Assembly: GCA_002362175.1 (NCBI GenBank)
Contig: DETU01000072.1
Coordinates: forward strand, 1-54,946
Length of the DNA stretch: 54,946 nt
From: Ruminococcus sp. UBA3280
GTDB taxonomy: Bacteria > Bacillota > Clostridia > Oscillospirales > Ruminococcaceae
Reading direction: 5' to 3'
The notes beneath the pieces were generated by a model. The model did no database searches, had not been told where the DNA came from, and saw only the letters and a list, made by a program, of their open reading frames with translations. Below, piece after piece: positions 8,712-18,436 of the stretch. The translations under genes and the position numbers were made by a program. The first letter of the stretch is position 1. Each line of letters starts with the position of its first letter.

Positions 8712-9721
8712 ATTTCAGAAAGTTTTTAGCCGACAAAATTGTTTCTGTCATTATAAGTTTATGTGCATGGCTTATAATATGGGACTTTCTGTCTGCTTTT
8801 CACATAAGGTCGGGACAGATAGCGATAATAGGTATTATATACTTTATGGCAGATATATTAAAAATACTATTGGAGTATTTCCGAAGAAAAACGTTCTATA
8901 CAGACCTTATCTCAAATACAGAAAATCTTGACAAGAAATATCTTCTTTCAGCAATGACAGAATCACCTAATTTCTATGAAGGACAAGTTTTTTATGACAT
9001 TCTTTGTGAAACAAATAAGTCAATGTGCGACAATATTGCAGAATACCGCCGTCATTCCACTGAATTTAAGGAATATATAGAATTATGGGTGCATGAAGTA
9101 AAACTGCCCGTTGCAAGTTTACTGCTTATGTGCCACAATAATCCCGAAACAAGCGAAAAGTATTCCGAACAGCTGAGACGCATTGACGACTGCATTGAAA
9201 ACGTAATGTATTACGTCCGCAGTGAAAATGCCGAAAAGGACTATTTAATAAAAGAAGTTTCGCTGAAACGTGTCTTTAACGCTTATGCTGTAAAAAACCG
9301 TGAAGAACTACAGCAGAGAAATGTTATTATCAAAGCAGAAAATCTTGACATTACCGTTATGACCGACAGCAAGTGGCTTGAATATATTATAGGACAGGTT
9401 ATAGGTAACAGCATGAAATACTTTTCTCCTGACCGTGAACCCGAAATTAATATATATGCCGTAGAAACTGACGATACCATAACACTTCATATGCGTGACA
9501 ACGGTATAGGCATACCATTATCAGATTTGCCGTATATCTTTGAAAAATCCTACACAGGCGAAAATGGTCGCACTCATGCCAAATCTACCGGAATGGGTCT
9601 TTATATTATAAAAAAGCTTTGTGAAAGTCTAGGACACGATGTAAAAGCCTGTTCTGTACAGAATGAATTTACGGATATATCAATTACTTTCGGAAAAAAT
9701 AATTTCATGAAAATTGAGTAA
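8708..9721 (+). CDS. BceS-like intramembrane-sensing histidine kinase
   Basis: A 337-residue kinase. Two membrane segments occupy about residues 12-30 and 37-56, with only a very short outside loop. This lack of a sensor domain is typical of BceS kinases, which read the state of their partner transporter. The phospho-acceptor His lies in ELWVHEVKLP (near 137). The ATPase domain shows an N box (NSMKYF), the G1 box DNGIGIP and the G2 box STGMGLYI. The ATG overlaps the regulator stop (ATGA), so translation is coupled. It should phosphorylate the regulator encoded just upstream when the BceAB-like transporter engages a cell-wall-active peptide; the actual inducer is unknown. Confidence 0.92.
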   Translation: MNFRKFLADKIVSVIISLCAWLIIWDFLSAFHIRSGQIAIIGIIYFMADILKILLEYFRRKTFYTDLISNTENLDKKYLLSAMTESPNFYEGQVFYDILCETNKSMCDNIAEYRRHSTEFKEYIELWVHEVKLPVASLLLMCHNNPETSEKYSEQLRRIDDCIENVMYYVRSENAEKDYLIKEVSLKRVFNAYAVKNREELQQRNVIIKAENLDITVMTDSKWLEYIIGQVIGNSMKYFSPDREPEINIYAVETDDTITLHMRDNGIGIPLSDLPYIFEKSYTGENGRTHAKSTGMGLYIIKKLCESLGHDVKACSVQNEFTDISITFGKNNFMKIE

Positions 9722-9740
9722 CATTACAAAATTGTAATGT
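9721..9740. promoter_or_regulatory. Palindromic operator for the BceR-like regulator
   Basis: An inverted repeat with arms ACATTACA and TGTAATGT around AAAT. It contains TTACA-N4-TGTAA at 9724-9737, which fits the TnACA-N4-TGTAA consensus I recall for BceR-type regulators. Its centre is about 60 bases upstream of the expected transcription start of the transporter operon, a usual place for an activator. Confidence 0.75.
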
Positions 9741-9780
9741 TTTGTAATATTGAACGCAGGACAAACAAGAATATTTGCTG

Positions 9781-9786
9781 TATAAT
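9781..9786 (+). promoter_or_regulatory. -10 box of the activator-dependent transporter promoter
   Basis: A perfect TATAAT. No recognisable -35 box sits 16-18 bases upstream (the 17-base position reads AGGACA), as expected when a bound response regulator recruits RNA polymerase. Confidence 0.7.
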
Positions 9787-9814
9787 TAAGTCATCAAAAC
9801 AAGGAGGCTGAAAA

Positions 9815-10579
9815 ATGGAATTATTAAAAATACAGCAAATCGAAAAATACTATGGCAGTAAGTCAAGTCTTACAAAGGCTATTGACGACATTTCATTCAC
9901 TGTCAATAAGGGTGAGTTTGTGGCAATAATGGGAGCTTCGGGAAGCGGTAAGACTACCCTGCTCAACTGCATTTCCACCATCGACAGAGTGACATCAGGT
10001 CACATCTATCTTGAAAATATCGACATCACAACCCTCAAAGGCAAACAACTTAATCAGTTTCGTCGTGAAAAACTCGGTTTTATCTTTCAGGACTTCAACC
10101 TGCTCGACACCCTCACGGCTTACGAAAATATTGCACTTGCACTGTCGATACAGAAAGTAAGTCCCGTAGAAATTGACAAAGCTGTAAAAAACGTCGCTCA
10201 ACAACTGGGCATTACAGGAGTTTTGCAGAAATATCCCTATCAGATGTCAGGTGGTCAGAAACAGCGAATTGCTTCGGCAAGAGCAATTGTAACCAATCCG
10301 AAATTAATCCTTGCCGACGAACCAACGGGAGCGTTGGACTCAAAGTCCGCCAAAATGCTTCTTGAACGTTTCAACTACCTGAATTACGAACACGACGCTA
10401 CTATTATGATGGTTACACATGACAGTTTCACGGCAAGTTACGCTTCACGTGTTCTGTTCATAAAAGACGGAAAAGTGTTTCACGAAATATGCAGGGGAAA
10501 CGACAACCGCAAGCAGTTTTTTGACAAGATAATAGATGTTGTTACACTGCTGGGAGGTGACGTGAACGATGCTCTTTAA
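9815..10579 (+). CDS. BceA-like ABC transporter ATP-binding protein
   Basis: A 254-residue ABC ATPase with Walker A (GASGSGKTT, about residues 39-47), a Q-loop (FQDFNLLD), the signature MSGGQKQR, Walker B plus D-loop (LILADEPTGALDS) and the switch His in VTHD. The sequence is of the MacB/BceA subfamily that powers FtsX-like permeases. AAGGAGG lies correctly before ATG 9815, and the gene overlaps the permease gene by 11 bases. In the family the complex frees lipid II cycle intermediates from bound peptide antibiotics such as bacitracin, and also signals to the kinase. Confidence 0.95.
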   Translation: MELLKIQQIEKYYGSKSSLTKAIDDISFTVNKGEFVAIMGASGSGKTTLLNCISTIDRVTSGHIYLENIDITTLKGKQLNQFRREKLGFIFQDFNLLDTLTAYENIALALSIQKVSPVEIDKAVKNVAQQLGITGVLQKYPYQMSGGQKQRIASARAIVTNPKLILADEPTGALDSKSAKMLLERFNYLNYEHDATIMMVTHDSFTASYASRVLFIKDGKVFHEICRGNDNRKQFFDKIIDVVTLLGGDVNDAL

Positions 10580-12620
10580 ACTTTCTTTCAGCAATATCAG
10601 AAAAAGTTTCCGTGATTACGCCATATACTTCTTTACACTGATAATAGGCGTTGCAGTTTTCTATGTGTTCAATGCAATAGGTGAACAGACAGCTTTTCTG
10701 CAAGTTTCACAGAATACAAGTGATATAATCGAACTTCTTAAAAATATGCTTAACGGTATAAGTGTATTTGTGTCGGTAATTCTCGGACTTCTTATTGTAT
10801 ACGCAAGCCGTTTCCTCATGAAACGCCGAAACAAAGAATTTGCCCTTTACCTTATTCTCGGAATGGGAAAAGGAAGAATTTCCGCAATCCTGCTCATAGA
10901 GACAATTATTATCGGAATTGGTTCACTCGGTGTCGGTCTGCTTATCGGCATAGGACTTTCACAGCTTATGAGTACGCTTGTTGCAAATCTCTTTGAAGCC
11001 GATATGACTGAATATACTTTCATGGTATCAAGTGAAGCAATAATCAAGACTGCTATATATTTCGGTATTATGTACCTTGTTGTAATGATTTTCAACAGTT
11101 TCATGATAAGCAAATGTAAGCTTATAAACCTTTTGCAGTCGGGCAAAAAGTCTGAAAAACTCAAACTTAAAAACCCCGTACTTTGTGTGATAATATTTAT
11201 AGTTTCTGTATGTGCATTGGGATATGCTTACTATGTAGCAGGCTGGAAAACCAATGACATGAGTACAAAGAAACTCATGGAAATGATAGCAATAGGTGCA
11301 ATATCCACATTTCTTATCTTCTGGTCTGTATCGGGAATGATGTTAAGGGTTGTAATGTCCATGAAAAAGAAGTATTACAAGGGTCTTAACAGTTTCACTT
11401 TCCGACAGATAAGCAGTAAAGTCAACACAACAGTAGCATCAATGAGTGTCATATGCCTTATGCTGTTCGTGACTATATGTACATTATCGTCAGCCTTTTC
11501 AATAAGAAACTCAATGAACGCAAACTTAAAGGAAATGTGTCCCGTTGACTTTGAGTGGCAGTGGGCTGAATATCACAATCAGGAATTACAGTACACAGAT
11601 ATTATAGAAAAAACTCATGAATATGATGTGAATATTGAAGAAAATTTCAGTGAATACGTTCATTTCCATGACTACGGAGACAAAAATTTTACTTTTGCTG
11701 ATTCTCTCGGCAGTAATCTTGAGGAAATGAAAAAACAGTATATGTATCTTGATTATGACCAAACTGAAGATATTGTCAGATTGAGTGATTATAACGCACT
11801 TATGAGGCTTTACGGCAGAAAAGAAGTGACACTCAATGAAAATGAATTTATTTTAATGTGCGACTTTAAAAGCATGAAGGCAATAAGAGACACAACCCTG
11901 AAAACAGACAAGGAAATAACAGTTTTCGGACATACCCTTACATCAAAATATAATGAATGTCAGGACGGCTTTATAGATATATCGTCACAGCATCTTAATA
12001 CCGGACTTTATATTGTACCGGACAGTGTTGTTGACGAAAACTCCGCAAAGAAAGATTATTTTATAGGCAATTACAACGCCGGAACAAAAGAAGAAAAACA
12101 AGCCGTTGAAGATAAAATTATTTCCGAATACAAGAATTTCATCAACACATGGGTTCCGACCGTGGAAAATCTCAATGTTGTATATACAGATTCAATGAAT
12201 ACAAGAATTGACATCTCAGAAGCTACTATAGGTCTTGGTGCAATGGTTACATTTATAGGACTGTATATCGGTTTAATCTTCCTTATTTCATGTGCTGCGA
12301 TTATTGCCCTGAAACAGCTTTCAGACAGTGTTGACAGCATTTCAAGATATGAAATGTTACGCAAAATAGGTGCAGAAGAAAGCGACATATCAAAGTCACT
12401 TTTCAGACAGACAGGTATATTTTTCCTCCTTCCGCTTCTTCTCGCCTGCGTACATTCAGTATTCGGAATGAAATTCTCAATGTTCCTGCTTGAAACTTTC
12501 GGAACTGAAAAACTTGCCGAATCAATAGGATTTACTTCAGTTATGATACTCCTGATTTACGGCGGTTACTTCCTTATAACATATCTTTGCAGTAAATCAA
12601 TTATAAAAAGTCATAAATAA
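10569..12620 (+). CDS. BceB-like FtsX-domain permease
   Basis: A 683-residue permease. One N-terminal membrane segment (about 18-38) is followed by an FtsX-type set of helices to about residue 310, a large outside domain of roughly 220 residues (about 320-540), and three helices at the C-terminus. This ten-helix plan with a big extracellular domain between helices seven and eight is the signature of BceB proteins. That domain gives substrate specificity and is the least conserved part, so the target peptide cannot be predicted. The gene is translationally coupled to its ATPase and is followed by a strong terminator at 12626-12657. Confidence 0.92.
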   Translation: MLFKLSFSNIRKSFRDYAIYFFTLIIGVAVFYVFNAIGEQTAFLQVSQNTSDIIELLKNMLNGISVFVSVILGLLIVYASRFLMKRRNKEFALYLILGMGKGRISAILLIETIIIGIGSLGVGLLIGIGLSQLMSTLVANLFEADMTEYTFMVSSEAIIKTAIYFGIMYLVVMIFNSFMISKCKLINLLQSGKKSEKLKLKNPVLCVIIFIVSVCALGYAYYVAGWKTNDMSTKKLMEMIAIGAISTFLIFWSVSGMMLRVVMSMKKKYYKGLNSFTFRQISSKVNTTVASMSVICLMLFVTICTLSSAFSIRNSMNANLKEMCPVDFEWQWAEYHNQELQYTDIIEKTHEYDVNIEENFSEYVHFHDYGDKNFTFADSLGSNLEEMKKQYMYLDYDQTEDIVRLSDYNALMRLYGRKEVTLNENEFILMCDFKSMKAIRDTTLKTDKEITVFGHTLTSKYNECQDGFIDISSQHLNTGLYIVPDSVVDENSAKKDYFIGNYNAGTKEEKQAVEDKIISEYKNFINTWVPTVENLNVVYTDSMNTRIDISEATIGLGAMVTFIGLYIGLIFLISCAAIIALKQLSDSVDSISRYEMLRKIGAEESDISKSLFRQTGIFFLLPLLLACVHSVFGMKFSMFLLETFGTEKLAESIGFTSVMILLIYGGYFLITYLCSKSIIKSHK

Positions 12621-12625
12621 TGACA

Positions 12626-12657
12626 AATTCCCCTGCTTAGTCGGGGGAATTTTTTTG
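12626..12657 (+). terminator. Terminator of the Bce-like operon
   Basis: AATTCCCC (12626-12633) pairs with GGGGAATT (12644-12651), followed by a T-tract. The next promoter begins at once, at 12658. Confidence 0.88.
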
Positions 12658-12686
12658 TTGATACATTTCGGAAAATATGTTATAAT
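12658..12686 (+). promoter_or_regulatory. Promoter of the radical SAM gene
   Basis: TTGATA (12658-12663), 17 bases, then TATAAT (12681-12686), with TGT directly before the -10. Confidence 0.8.
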
Positions 12687-12704
12687 AATGTGAGAGGTGA
12701 TGTA

Positions 12705-13598
12705 ATGGAAATATATGAAAATTGTCGTTTGTGTCCGAGACAATGCAATATAAACAGATACAAAAGCAAAGGTTTCTGCGGAACAGATGCAGAAATATTA
12801 TGTGCAAAAGCTTCACTGCATCAGTGGGAAGAACCCTGCATATCCTACAGAAACGGAGCAGGAACGGTATTTTTTTCAGGCTGTAACCTGCACTGCTGTT
12901 ACTGTCAGAATAACAGGATAAGCAACGAACTTTTCGGGAAAAAATTAAGTATTGCAGAACTTTCAGACATATTCCTGTCATTACAGGACAAGGGTGCGGA
13001 CAATATAGAACTTATTACACCTACACATTTCGTACCGTCCATAATAAAGGCACTTGACCATATTAAACATAAGCTTGAAATACCCGTGATATACAACTCA
13101 GGCGGTTATGAACTCACCGAAACAATTGATTCTCTAAACGGATACATTGATATTTATATACCCGACATCAAATATTTTTCGTCGGAATTATCCGCACGCT
13201 ACTCAAATGCACCTGACTATTTTAAATATACGTCGTCCGCAGTACTTTCAATGATTAAACAGGTCGGCAAACCCGTCTACAACGAACATGGAGGATTAAT
13301 TAAAGGTGTTATTATACGTCATATGGTTCTTCCGTCGCACCGTCACGACTCTATGAAAATAATTGAATGGATTGCCGAAAATATCCAGTTTGACTCCGTT
13401 CTTGTCAGTATAATGAACCAATATACACCATTTGACTTTACAGACAAAAAATTCAGCGAAATAAAACGCCGTGTAACCAAAATGGAATACAACAGCATAG
13501 TGAAACACGCCTTAAATCTCGGCATAAACGGCTTTACCCAGCAATCTTCATCTTCTTCGGAAAAGTATGTTCCGGATTTTGACCTTTCAGGATTGTAA
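12705..13598 (+). CDS. Radical SAM protein of the PflA-like type
   Basis: A 297-residue radical SAM protein. The first 40 residues carry extra cysteines (CRLCPRQC, then GFCG), suggesting an additional metal or Fe-S site. The 4Fe-4S CxxxCxxC motif lies within GCNLHCCYCQN (about residues 62-72). It resembles uncharacterised proteins often labelled pyruvate-formate-lyase activating enzyme-like, but no glycyl-radical enzyme gene is nearby, so the substrate is unknown. The start at ATG 12705 is set by GAGGTGAT at 12693-12700; an in-frame GTG at 12690 would include the ribosome binding site. The gene has its own promoter. Confidence 0.85.
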   Translation: MEIYENCRLCPRQCNINRYKSKGFCGTDAEILCAKASLHQWEEPCISYRNGAGTVFFSGCNLHCCYCQNNRISNELFGKKLSIAELSDIFLSLQDKGADNIELITPTHFVPSIIKALDHIKHKLEIPVIYNSGGYELTETIDSLNGYIDIYIPDIKYFSSELSARYSNAPDYFKYTSSAVLSMIKQVGKPVYNEHGGLIKGVIIRHMVLPSHRHDSMKIIEWIAENIQFDSVLVSIMNQYTPFDFTDKKFSEIKRRVTKMEYNSIVKHALNLGINGFTQQSSSSSEKYVPDFDLSGL

Positions 13599-13652
13599 TA
13601 TCAACGTCATAATTTACATAAAATATATAAAATTAATAAACGGAGATTCAGA

Positions 13653-15902
13653 ATGAAAAAAATAATAAGCGTGATTTTAAGCGGATTTACAGTATTTTCA
13701 CTTCTTTACGGAAATTTTTACACTTCTTCAGCTTTGGACAGCCTTTCCGAAACTATAGAATTTTACGACGGCAAAGCAGAAGTTGAAATAAATGAAGAAA
13801 TGTTTGAACAAAATTCAAACGGCTATCACAGAAATATCGCACTTCTTGCCTCCTCACTAAGCAGTGCGTGCTATAACGGCGACAAGGAAAACGGCTACTA
13901 CATAAACCGTGCATATGAAAAACTCGGCTTTGATATCGAAAACGATGTGACGCTTTTCAGTTATGAAGGTGCGGAAAACAACGCTTCATATGATACCGAT
14001 TTAATAGATGTTTACGGTGATTCGTTGTCCTTTTCGGTCGCTACACGGGAAATAGGAGATACACGTCTGCTTGTAATAGCACTGCGTGGAACTAATCTGA
14101 ACAGTACAAGTGACATTCTTAATGATATTTCAATATTCGGTACAAACTTCTATAAAGACAGTTCTCCGACAGGCTTTGTAAACTTTTTCCGCAAGGTTTC
14201 TGTAGGTTTAAGCCTGTATCTCGGAGAACACCCTGAAATCACGGATTCTGCCGATAAAGGCAACCTTAAAATACTTATTACAGGTCACAGTCTCGGAGGT
14301 GCAGGAACCAATCTTCTCGGTGCTTATTTTAATACATACGAGGACAACAATTACAGCGGTTTTGACGGAAATGAAACTGTAAACACCATGTTCAGCGAAA
14401 AACTTGACATTCCACAGAATGATATTTTTGTGTATAGTTTTGCCTGTCCAAATGTATACTATGGTGACCCGACTGTTACAGACTGCGATAATATTATTAA
14501 TATTATAAATGAAAGCGACCTGATACCACAAGTTCCCAATGGTCAGAAATTCGGACAGTTCGTCTACTTTGATACAAACGAGGATAACGGTCTTTCTGCA
14601 CATTACGGTCATAAATATGTCAATGCTACAGACAAAGATATTCCCGACGGTGTAAGATATTACGGCGGTGCGATTGATACCGTTATTACTGAAGATATTT
14701 TTTATCAGGATTCCACGGAATACCACAGCAATATTGCAGAAATTGCCGTTGCACTAAGTTCCGCTTCATACAACGGTAAACGTGAAAGTGGTTACTATAT
14801 AAATTCAGCCTACAGACAGCTTGGTTTTACTTCCGACAATATCGAAATATATGGTTATCCGTCCGATGATTATTCATTTTCATTTGCTTCCCAAAAAATC
14901 GGACAGACAACATTGCTTACCGTCACACTAAAGGGCAACAGCGGAAAAAATGATTTCTACAGTCAGATTAATAAAGATTTCAGTCAGCCATTCATGAACG
15001 ACATGACAAATCCCGATTATTACGATTTCTACATAAGAGTAAAGAACTCTCTTGACGAGTATATTTCAAATCATAGTGAAATACTTAATTCCGCACAGGA
15101 CGGTAAACTTAAAGTTCTTGTCAGCGGTCACAGTATAGGAGGTGCAGGTGCTTCACTTCTTGGTGCGGAACTCAACAGCGATGATTCAATTCTGAAACTT
15201 TCCCAAAATGATATATTTGTGTATACATTCGGTTGTCCAAACGTATATGACACTTTATCGGATAATATTTGTCCTAATATAGTCAATATTATAAACGAAA
15301 ACGATTTCGTGACATTTATGCCGTTTGGTGCAAGGGACGGAAAGACAGTGGCATTTGATAACGGAACTTTCGGGATTAACTGTTTTGAGCCTAAAATATA
15401 CGTTGAAAATCTTTCCGAAACCACAGATAATTATATAACCTACAGACAAATAACGATAAATAATCCATATGCAGATTTTGAAGTTTCAGAATCAGACAAA
15501 CCAATTGAAAAAGAAAATCTGAAAATTCTGTCCGATGATGAACACACTTATATATTTATTCCTTCGGGTGACTATAAAATAAAGGTTTCGGGCATTACTG
15601 ACGAAATTCTTGAACTGTCCGACAAAAATCAGAAAGACTTTGAAAAATCCTACAACAACATTTCCCTTACAGACGGAAAAAATATTGAATATGATATTGT
15701 GAAAAATAATATGTATGTTACGGACAAGAACGGCAAGCCTGTTTTTGTGGTTCAGACGGACGGTACAGAAACAGAATACAAAGAAGAATCAGACTTAAAG
15801 ACTGAAACTCTTGTTATTGCAGGAACTTGTGCATTAATTTTGTCTTCCTCATCTGCTTTTCTGATTTTCAGAAAAAGAAAGACCACTGAAAAGGGAGATT
15901 AA
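13653..15902 (+). CDS. Secreted, membrane-anchored protein with two lipase class 3-like domains
   Basis: A 749-residue protein. It has a signal peptide (about 1-27), a first alpha/beta-hydrolase domain (about 43-330), a second homologous domain (about 345-590), a beta-rich region, and a C-terminal membrane segment followed by RKRK. Each domain has a nucleophile elbow, GHSLGG (Ser213) and GHSIGG (Ser494), and an Asp-containing segment (INESDL and INENDF). The first domain ends with HYGHKYV, a good candidate for the catalytic His. The matching part of the second reads CFEPKIYV and has no His, so only domain one is likely to be active. The fold resembles fungal-lipase-like (PF01764) proteins. 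CGGAGA precedes the ATG; no convincing promoter was found, so it may be read from the upstream gene. Confidence 0.8.
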   Translation: MKKIISVILSGFTVFSLLYGNFYTSSALDSLSETIEFYDGKAEVEINEEMFEQNSNGYHRNIALLASSLSSACYNGDKENGYYINRAYEKLGFDIENDVTLFSYEGAENNASYDTDLIDVYGDSLSFSVATREIGDTRLLVIALRGTNLNSTSDILNDISIFGTNFYKDSSPTGFVNFFRKVSVGLSLYLGEHPEITDSADKGNLKILITGHSLGGAGTNLLGAYFNTYEDNNYSGFDGNETVNTMFSEKLDIPQNDIFVYSFACPNVYYGDPTVTDCDNIINIINESDLIPQVPNGQKFGQFVYFDTNEDNGLSAHYGHKYVNATDKDIPDGVRYYGGAIDTVITEDIFYQDSTEYHSNIAEIAVALSSASYNGKRESGYYINSAYRQLGFTSDNIEIYGYPSDDYSFSFASQKIGQTTLLTVTLKGNSGKNDFYSQINKDFSQPFMNDMTNPDYYDFYIRVKNSLDEYISNHSEILNSAQDGKLKVLVSGHSIGGAGASLLGAELNSDDSILKLSQNDIFVYTFGCPNVYDTLSDNICPNIVNIINENDFVTFMPFGARDGKTVAFDNGTFGINCFEPKIYVENLSETTDNYITYRQITINNPYADFEVSESDKPIEKENLKILSDDEHTYIFIPSGDYKIKVSGITDEILELSDKNQKDFEKSYNNISLTDGKNIEYDIVKNNMYVTDKNGKPVFVVQTDGTETEYKEESDLKTETLVIAGTCALILSSSSAFLIFRKRKTTEKGD

Positions 15903-15920
15903 AAAATCTCCCCTTTTTTT
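15893..15920. terminator. Shared terminator of the lipase-like and clpC genes
   Basis: GGGAGATT (15893-15900) pairs with AATCTCCC (15905-15912), with seven T following on the plus strand and TTTTC on the minus. It overlaps both stop codons of this convergent pair. Confidence 0.8.
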
Positions 15921-18261
15921 ATACAGTCGCACCTTTCAGAAACAGAATTTTATTGTCTTTAAGTTCAACCCTTATTGTCTCACCTTGTCGGATTTCGGAT
16001 TTTACTATCATTTTCGCAAGTTCATTTTCAACAAGTTCCGTAACACGTCTTTTTATAGGTCTTGCACCATATTTATCAGTTTCTTTAGCGTCCGCAACAG
16101 CTTCTGTCACTTTAGGTGAATAGCTTAATTCAATACCAAGACTTTTCGCACGTATGCGCAGGTTTTCAAGTGTTATACTGCTTATTTTTATCAAATCCTC
16201 CCTTGTAAGCGGACGGAAAACAACAAGTTCGTCAATTCTGTTTATAAATTCAGGTGTAAAATGTTCTCTTAGTTTTGAAAGAACATATTCCTCCCCTGCC
16301 AGTTCACCGTTTTCCGTAAATCCTACCATTGACTTACGGCTGAACTTATCAGCACCTACATTTGAAGTCATAATTATTATACAGTTCCTGAAACTAACTC
16401 TTCTCATAGTTGAATCGGTAAGAATACCGTCGTCAAGTATCTGCAACAGAACATTCAGCACTTCTATGTCAGCTTTTTCAATTTCATCAAACAAAATCAG
16501 TGAATACGGATTGCGTCGCACTCTTTCACATAAATTATTGGGGTGTTCGTCATATCCCGCATACCCCGGAGGAGCTCCAATCAGTTTTGAAACAGAGTGT
16601 TTCTCCATATATTCAGACATATCAATTCTTATAAGATTATTTCCCGAACTGAACATACAGTCCGCAAGAGCCTTTGCAAGTTCAGTCTTTCCAACACCTG
16701 TAGGTCCTGCAAACAGAAATGAAGCTGTAGGGCGATTTCCGTCACGCAGTCCCGATTTTGCACGGCATATGGCATTAGTAATCCTGTTTACCGCATATTC
16801 ATGACCTATAACCCTTTCTGAAAGTCTTATTTTAAGAAAATTCAGCTCCTGTGCGTCTCTCACGGTTATTTTATCAAGTGGTATTCCTGTTTTCATGGAA
16901 ATCACGGATATAATGTCCTCTTTCAGCACACGGGGACGGGTATTTCCGTTTATTATTTTTCTTATTCCGCTTAACCTACACTTTGCCGTATTCATATTTA
17001 TATACTCGGTATCTTTTGTAAGAACCCCCGTACTGTATCTTATCTTTGCACAGGCACACGCTTCGTCAAGTACGTCAATAGCCTTGTCAGGAAGAAAACG
17101 CTCCGATATATAACGTACAGACATATTGACCGAAAGTGAAATTATTTCCTCACTTATTTCCACACCGTGAAAAGTTTCATAATTGCTTTTTAGACCGCTT
17201 ATAATTTCAATACAGTTTTCTATTGCAGGTTCGTTGACACTGACAGGCTGGAAACGTCTTTCAAGTGCAGAGTCCTTTTCAATCGTCTTGCGGTACTCCT
17301 CAAAGGTAGTTGCACCTATTATCTGAAGTTCACCACGTGCAAGCTGTGGTTTCATTATATTTGCCGCATCTATTGCACCCTCTGCCGCTCCTGCACCCAC
17401 TATTGTATGAATTTCATCAATAAATAAAATTATATTCCCTGCATTTGCAGCTTCGTCAAGACACGCCTTTACACGTTCCTCAAAATCTCCCCTGTATTTT
17501 GCACCCGAAAGCAGTGAAGTAAAATCAAGTGCAAAAATAAACTTGTTTTTCAGCGAATCAGGAACAAGATTTCTGACAAAAAGTTCTGCCACTCCCTCGA
17601 CAATAGCGGTCTTTCCCACACCTGCTTCTCCTATCAGACACGGATTATTTTTATTCCTTCTTGAAAGAACCTGCAATACTCTTTCAATTTCGCTTTGTCT
17701 GCCAATAAGCGGGTCGTTCTTTTTTATTACTGTTATATCCGTAAGATTTTTACCATATCTGAAAAGATTCGGTAAACTTGATATTTTGGGTTTTACTGCC
17801 TCTAAAAGTTCCGTCTGAACCTCCGACGAATGAATTACATTAAGTCCTCCGCATATTCCCGTAAGATTTCCGCCTGTTTTCTTTATGACAGTACAGGCAC
17901 TACATGAAGATTCCCTGATAATCGCCGCAAGGATATGTTCCGGAGCAGCCTGACGTTTTTTGTCTGCAACCGCAATTTCATAGGAATGTTCAAGAATTTT
18001 CTTGGTTGCCGTCGTAAAATACCGCTGATTCAGAATAGACGGTGTTCCCTGTCCCACAAGCTGTATAACCTCACGTTTAAGGTTATTATAGGTAACACCG
18101 TTTTCGGTCAGTATCTCGGCGGCGGCGGTTGTACCGTCATCTGCTATTGAAAGTAAAATATGCTCGCTTCCGATATAGGTATGACCAAATTCAGACGCTA
18201 TGCAAACCGCATTTTCAATAATTCTTACCGCTTTTTTTGTAAACTTATCTGTATTTATCAT
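15919..18261 (-). CDS. clpC: ClpC-type AAA+ unfoldase with a shortened middle domain
   Basis: A 780-residue Hsp100 protein. Two Clp N repeats occupy about 1-145. AAA module one has Walker A GEAGVGKT and Walker B ILFIDEIH; AAA module two has GPTGVGKT and LILFDEIE. A VGF tripeptide in SRKSMVGFTENGE sits where ClpC carries its ClpP-docking loop, so the protein should work with a ClpP such as the one at 19921. The segment between the modules is only about 35 residues, against roughly 65 in Bacillus ClpC, and shows no coiled coil. This middle domain is what MecA and McsB act on. No ctsR, mcsA or mcsB gene lies nearby and I saw no CtsR repeat. GGAGGGTG precedes ATG 18261. Confidence 0.88.
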   Translation of the reverse strand: MINTDKFTKKAVRIIENAVCIASEFGHTYIGSEHILLSIADDGTTAAAEILTENGVTYNNLKREVIQLVGQGTPSILNQRYFTTATKKILEHSYEIAVADKKRQAAPEHILAAIIRESSCSACTVIKKTGGNLTGICGGLNVIHSSEVQTELLEAVKPKISSLPNLFRYGKNLTDITVIKKNDPLIGRQSEIERVLQVLSRRNKNNPCLIGEAGVGKTAIVEGVAELFVRNLVPDSLKNKFIFALDFTSLLSGAKYRGDFEERVKACLDEAANAGNIILFIDEIHTIVGAGAAEGAIDAANIMKPQLARGELQIIGATTFEEYRKTIEKDSALERRFQPVSVNEPAIENCIEIISGLKSNYETFHGVEISEEIISLSVNMSVRYISERFLPDKAIDVLDEACACAKIRYSTGVLTKDTEYINMNTAKCRLSGIRKIINGNTRPRVLKEDIISVISMKTGIPLDKITVRDAQELNFLKIRLSERVIGHEYAVNRITNAICRAKSGLRDGNRPTASFLFAGPTGVGKTELAKALADCMFSSGNNLIRIDMSEYMEKHSVSKLIGAPPGYAGYDEHPNNLCERVRRNPYSLILFDEIEKADIEVLNVLLQILDDGILTDSTMRRVSFRNCIIIMTSNVGADKFSRKSMVGFTENGELAGEEYVLSKLREHFTPEFINRIDELVVFRPLTREDLIKISSITLENLRIRAKSLGIELSYSPKVTEAVADAKETDKYGARPIKRRVTELVENELAKMIVKSEIRQGETIRVELKDNKILFLKGATV

Positions 18262-18436
18262 TATTACACCCTCCTGAAAAACACCTGCTTATATTATGCC
18301 ACTATTTTCATGCGATAACAGTCGAAAACAGCAATGCAGAAAAAAATTGTAACACTTTTTTTGCTATGGCATATTATGTACTATGAAGCGAAACAAAAAC
18401 GCTTTAAATACATTCAACACAAGGAGTTGTTTTTTT

